Assembly: GCF_006539185.1 (NCBI RefSeq)
Contig: NZ_BJMN01000015.1
Span: 144,227-208,226 of the forward strand
Reading direction: 5' to 3'
Origin: Streptomyces gardneri
GTDB taxonomy: Bacteria > Actinomycetota > Actinomycetes > Streptomycetales > Streptomycetaceae
DNA length: 64,000 nucleotides
Under the pieces are notes generated by a model. It was not told the DNA's origin, did no database searches, and saw only the letters and a program-made list of their open reading frames with translations. Within the stretch, counting starts at the first letter, position 1; each line of letters opens with the position of its first letter. Positions 60,848 to 64,000 of the stretch are shown here, piece by piece. A program made the position numbers and the translations under genes.

Positions 60848-62215
60848 GTGACGCAGGGGGCGCGACCGGGTCAAGTGATCGCAGGCCGCTACCGGCTGGT
60901 CTCCGAGCTTGGGTCCGGAGGGTTCGGGCGGGTGTGGAAGGCCTATGACGAGACCCTGTGCATCGACGTCGCGGTCAAGGAGTTGTGGCTGTTCCCGATG
61001 ATGTCCGAGGACGAGCGGGCCCAACGGCTGGCCCGCGCGACCCGCGAGGCCCGCAACGCCGCCCGGCTGCGCGACCATCCGAACATCGTTGGGGTCCACG
61101 ATGTCGTCGTCGAGAACCGGCTCCCCTGGGTCGTCATGCAGCTGATCGACGGCTGCTCCCTGCAGGAGCGGCTCGACGCCCACGGACCGCTGTCGGTGGA
61201 GGAGACCGCAGGGCTCGCGGCGAAACTGCTCGGGGCGCTCGGGGCGGCGCACGAGGCGGGAACCGTGCACCGCGACGTGAAGCCGGCCAACGTCATGCTC
61301 GCCGGGACCGGCGAGGTCCTCCTCGCCGACTTCGGTATCGCGGTCCACCACAACGACACCGCCCTGACGGCCGCGGGGACAGTCATCGGCTCTATGGAGT
61401 ACATGGCACCCGAGCGGGCGCGGGGCACCGACGGACTCGCGGCGAGCGACCTGTTCTCGGCCGGGACGACGCTCTATCAGGCGGTCGAGGGAATCTCACC
61501 GTTCCGGCGCGGCACCCCCACCGGCTGCCTCTCCGCCGTCCTCTTCGAGGAGGCCCCGCCGCCCACCCGGGCCGGACGGCTCGCACCGCTCCTCGCGGGT
61601 CTGCTGGAGAAGGACCCGGACCGCCGCCTGACCGTCCCGGAGGCGCTGGCGGCGCTGGCTGCCCCAGACGCGCGGGAAGCGCCAGACGCACCTAGCATGC
61701 CGGAGGCGCCAGGCATACCGGACGCGCCCGGCGGGCCGGGTCTGCCAGACGTGCTCACCGTCACCGCGCCTCGCTCCAGTCTCCCGGCGACCGCGCCCAC
61801 CGGGCCGCCGCGTCGCTCTTCCGCGCCGCGTCGGCGGGCCGTCGGAGGCCTCGCGCTCCTGCTGTGCGGCGCGGCGATGGTGTGGACGGCCTGGTCGGTC
61901 TGGCCCTTCGGGAGCACCGACGACCCCCGAGCCGCCTGCGACGACGCCTTCCGGGCCCTCGGCGCGTTCCAGGAGGAAAACCCCTCGTACGCCGAAGGCC
62001 TCCGCCTCGGCGATCCGGCCGTGACAAGCGGGGCGCACCGGCTGGCGAAGCGGCTCCGCGACGCGTCCGCCAGGACCAAGAACCCCGGCGTGACCACCGC
62101 CCTCGACGGCTACGCGCGCACCTTCGAGGAAAGGACCGGCGACACCGTGCGGGACTCCGCGTACGTCGATGTCGTCACCGCGTGCGAGGAGGTGGGCAGC
62201 GTTGCCTCGAGTTAG
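60848..62215 (+). CDS. Ser/Thr protein kinase with membrane helix (III)
   Basis: A 455-residue kinase. GSGGFGRVW at 22-30, VAVKELW with the catalytic lysine at 44, TVHRDVKPANVML catalytic loop, LLADFGIAV and GSMEYMAPER. A Pro/Ala/Asp-rich linker is followed by one membrane helix (GGLALLLCGAAMVWTAWSVW, about 332-352) and a small extracytoplasmic domain with two cysteines (ACDDAFRALGAF ... VTACEEVG). This extracellular domain is unrelated to the propellers of kinases I and II. GTG 60848 follows GGGGGG. A stand-alone gene; substrates unknown. Confidence 0.9.
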   Translation: MTQGARPGQVIAGRYRLVSELGSGGFGRVWKAYDETLCIDVAVKELWLFPMMSEDERAQRLARATREARNAARLRDHPNIVGVHDVVVENRLPWVVMQLIDGCSLQERLDAHGPLSVEETAGLAAKLLGALGAAHEAGTVHRDVKPANVMLAGTGEVLLADFGIAVHHNDTALTAAGTVIGSMEYMAPERARGTDGLAASDLFSAGTTLYQAVEGISPFRRGTPTGCLSAVLFEEAPPPTRAGRLAPLLAGLLEKDPDRRLTVPEALAALAAPDAREAPDAPSMPEAPGIPDAPGGPGLPDVLTVTAPRSSLPATAPTGPPRRSSAPRRRAVGGLALLLCGAAMVWTAWSVWPFGSTDDPRAACDDAFRALGAFQEENPSYAEGLRLGDPAVTSGAHRLAKRLRDASARTKNPGVTTALDGYARTFEERTGDTVRDSAYVDVVTACEEVGSVASS

Positions 62216-62227
62216 TGATCTGAGTCG

Positions 62228-62507
62228 GTCGTGGTCGGCCGGCTCGACGACGAGGCTGCCGGGCGGCTCCTTTTGAAGGTCCCCCTTTCTTGCCGCCCCG
62301 GCGGGGTGCTGGTGGGCCCGGCAGACCGTGGAGTCGACGTTCACCTGCCAGGTGATCAAGCCCTTGGCATCCGCCTAGGTCTGGAGCTGAGTGAGGATCC
62401 GGGCCCAGGTGCCGTCCCGCTGCCAGCGCCGAAACAGGTCATAGACCCGGTCCCACGGCCCGTACCGCTCCGGCACGTCACACCAAGGGGCACCGGCGCG
62501 GGCCCAC
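62228..62507 (-). pseudogene. IS5-family transposase, middle fragment
   Basis: Minus strand reads [39 protein letters not shown], then an in-frame TAG, then ADAKGLITWQVNVDSTVCRA, GDLQKEPPGSLVVEPADHD. These are the standard N-terminal and early-DDE motifs of an IS5-group transposase. The nonsense codon and missing ends mark it as dead. It ends just where the fragment at 22330-22572 would continue in an intact element. Confidence 0.85.
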
Positions 62508-62562
62508 TGGCCGTTCGTCAGATCTCCACGTCCCACGGGATGTGATCATGAACGAACAAGAT

Positions 62563-62895
62563 CTACTTTCGCAACAGACCCCAGTCGTCTTGGCACCCGG
62601 CCCGGAAGGCACCTGTAGGCGAGCGTGGTGAGCGGTAGTCGCGTCTGGTCGGGTAGGCGGCTGGAGGGTGTCCATGTCCCCGATCGACCTCACGGCCCGT
62701 GCCGGGGATGTCGAGACGGTGCCTTGTGGTGGTGAAGTGGGGTGACGGCGATGCTCTTGTTGTGCACTGGCTGTGTCGGTGTCCTGGGTTTTGATGGTTG
62801 CTTCGTGTGCGACGACCCCGTGTGCATGAGGAGCTCATGGACAGTCGGTGGACGGGGCGAGCAATAGTCAAGACCTGTGGATGAGTTGACTGCGA
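62563..62895. other. no recognisable gene
   Basis: Intervening sequence between two transposase remnants; nothing supported on either strand. Confidence 0.35.
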
Positions 62896-63175
62896 TCAGC
62901 GTCGACTCTGCTGCTTCAGGTTGATCCGAGCGGTGTTGCGGATCCGCTTGGTGCGACCGCTGTCGGCGAGGATCTCGAGGGCTGCGGCGTTCGACGCTTC
63001 GGCCGTCTTGAGCTGGAGCCAGTCGGATGAGTCGAGCAGAGCGTCCGGACGCCACGGTTGCCGCAGTGTGATGGCTCGGAAGAGGGACCATTCGCGCAGG
63101 CGCCGGGTCAGGAACGGATAGCGCGTCGTGGCCAGGGCCATCTTCTCGGCCCACGGTTCGTAGACGGGAAGTCGT
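62896..63175 (-). pseudogene. C-terminal fragment of an unidentified gene
   Basis: Minus strand reads VYEPWAEKMALATTRYPFL, TRRLREWSLFRAITLRQPW, LLDSSDWLQLKTAEASNAAA, then ILADSGRTKRIRNTARINL to the stop at 62896. The helical repeat-like sequence is not part of IS256 and may be the end of a HEAT-like or other repeat protein, joined to the transposase by deletion. Confidence 0.45.
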
Positions 63176-63593
63176 AGAACGCCAGCAGCTCTTCCTGCAG
63201 CGCGGGCACGAAGTCCCCGGACGACAGTCCGTGCAGGTAGAGCCGCGGCAGCACCTCGGAGATCTTCGGCGACTTGCGGCACCACGGCGGCAGGATCTTC
63301 GAGGAGAACCTCTTGCGTTCGCCGGTCTCTTCATCAACGCGGCGGTCGTTAACGCGCGGGGCCCTGACCTCGACGGGACCGGCAGCGGTGACCACGGTCC
63401 GGGACCGGTGGTGGCCGTTGCGGACCACCAGACGCCGGCCGGCCTCGTCGGTCTCGGCCGCCAACTCGGCTATGTACTGGTTGACTTCCGCCTCCAGCGC
63501 GGCGGCCAGCATCCGGTGGGCGCCCTCGCGCACGATCTCGTCGATCAGGGAGCCGGACTGGGTGGAGCCGTCGACGGTGACTACGCTGAGCAC
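63176..63593 (-). pseudogene. IS256-family transposase, N-terminal fragment
   Basis: From 63593: GSLIDEIVREGAHRMLAAAL, EAEVNQYIAELAAETDEAGR, VVRNGHHRSRTVVTAAGPVE, VRAPRVNDRRVDEETGERKR, then LPRLYLHGLSSGDFVPAL. These are the conserved first 130 residues of IS256/Mutator-type transposases. The DDE core is replaced after about 63185 by unrelated sequence. Confidence 0.9.
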
Positions 63594-63651
63594 GGGGGTG
63601 CCTTCCCGACCCGCGCTGCGAACGCGGGCCTACTCGGTGACCATCAAAGGA

Positions 63652-64000
63652 TCATTCGGGAAGGTACGCCCTCCGCGCACTTCCCGGAACCGATCCACAG
63701 GTCTTGAGCTTTGCTCGTCCCTGCCGCGTGAAGACTGCTACATCGTGTCCTGTACCTATGACGAGGTACCCGTCGGAGGTTACGGATACAGCGGATGGAC
63801 TGCTCGCAGCGACCAGTCCTACCGGTTGGTGAGTACGAGCGTCCCACACCCGCACTGTTCCGTCGTTGCCGCTGGTGACCGCGATGGGGGCGCCGTCCAT
63901 GGTCGTGCATGCCACTGCGGTCACCACGCCGGTGTGGGCGTCTATGGGCTGGCCGATGGGGGTGCCGGAAGTCAGGTCCCACACCCGCACCGTCCCCTCG
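63652..64000 (-). CDS. WD40-repeat protein, C-terminal end (runs off window)
   Basis: The minus frame enters from beyond 64000 and stops at 63652. It contains at least two WD repeats: VRVWDLTSGTPIGQPIDAHT then GVVTAVACTTMDGAPIAVTS, and GNDGTVRVWDARTHQPVGLV, then a last blade (VSVTSDGYLVIGTGHDVAVF). Streptomyces WD40 proteins of this type are often large and carry N-terminal peptidase, NACHT or kinase modules. The rest of the gene is outside the window. Confidence 0.85.
   Translation of the reverse strand, partial: EGTVRVWDLTSGTPIGQPIDAHTGVVTAVACTTMDGAPIAVTSGNDGTVRVWDARTHQPVGLVAASSPSAVSVTSDGYLVIGTGHDVAVFTRQGRAKLKTCGSVPGSARRAYLPE

Overview
The window looks like accessory DNA from a Streptomyces-type actinomycete. 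It has high GC, strong third-position G/C bias, many GTG starts and GTGA/ATGA overlaps, XRE/TPR regulators, an RsbW-like ATPase, PASTA proteins, WXG/Rhs toxins and Ser/Thr kinases. I saw no rRNA, tRNA or CRISPR array. At least nine decayed insertion-sequence pieces (IS5, IS481, ISL3, IS256) and several truncated genes show repeated insertion and rearrangement, as is common in chromosome arms or genomic islands.

Layout. 1-1.4 kb is debris: a DUF2493 remnant, an IS5 remnant and a 58-bp stray copy of the neighbouring kinase gene. 1.4-6.1 kb holds two tandem membrane Ser/Thr kinases with beta-propeller-like sensor domains. 6.1-12.7 kb holds an IS5 remnant, two PASTA-like envelope proteins, a membrane protein and a DUF2075-type ATPase. 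12.8-17.8 kb is a compact graspetide (ATP-grasp RiPP) locus of precursor, ATP-grasp ligase and PIMT-like methyltransferase, joined by stop/start overlaps, with an RsbW-like ATPase and an XRE/TPR regulator beside it. 17.8-26 kb is rich in DNA-recognition and nuclease genes: a ten-repeat zinc-ribbon protein with an embedded GIY-YIG-like domain, a ScoMcrA-like type IV restriction enzyme (sulfur-binding, SRA and HNH domains) and an HNH nuclease with an uncharacterised partner. 26.7-29.1 kb holds membrane proteins and a membrane-anchored Mrr-type nuclease.

29.9-39.1 kb is the most striking part. A four-gene, translationally coupled minus-strand operon encodes a TIR protein, a MoxR AAA ATPase, a vWA-like protein with an altered metal site, and a 1396-residue NLR-like protein with two successive P-loop NTPase domains plus TPRs. 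Two plus-strand genes converge on it: a SLOG-domain membrane protein and a small protein ending in a candidate amyloid-signalling (RHIM/BASS-like) motif. I read this as a candidate anti-phage or self/non-self conflict system related to the MoxR-vWA ternary systems, with an unusual composition.

40.4-45.8 kb is a WXG/Rhs polymorphic toxin with a nonspecific-nuclease tip, and its likely immunity gene is a SUKH domain fused to an Lsr2-like DNA-binding tail. 46-49.5 kb is debris plus a two-gene unit with a MerR-like HTH. 49.5-53.5 kb carries a glycosyltransferase and XRE/TPR regulator facing three tiny coupled ORFs and a broken JmjC/cupin gene (a decaying small-peptide cluster), then an orphan SUKH gene. 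53.9-59 kb has an AraC regulator, a cupin plus SGNH hydrolase pair, a dead ISL3 element and an LtrA fragment. 59.6-64 kb has a membrane protein, a DtxR fragment, a third kinase, IS remnants and a WD40 gene running off the window.

All functions are inferred by eye from motifs and context; no database search was run.
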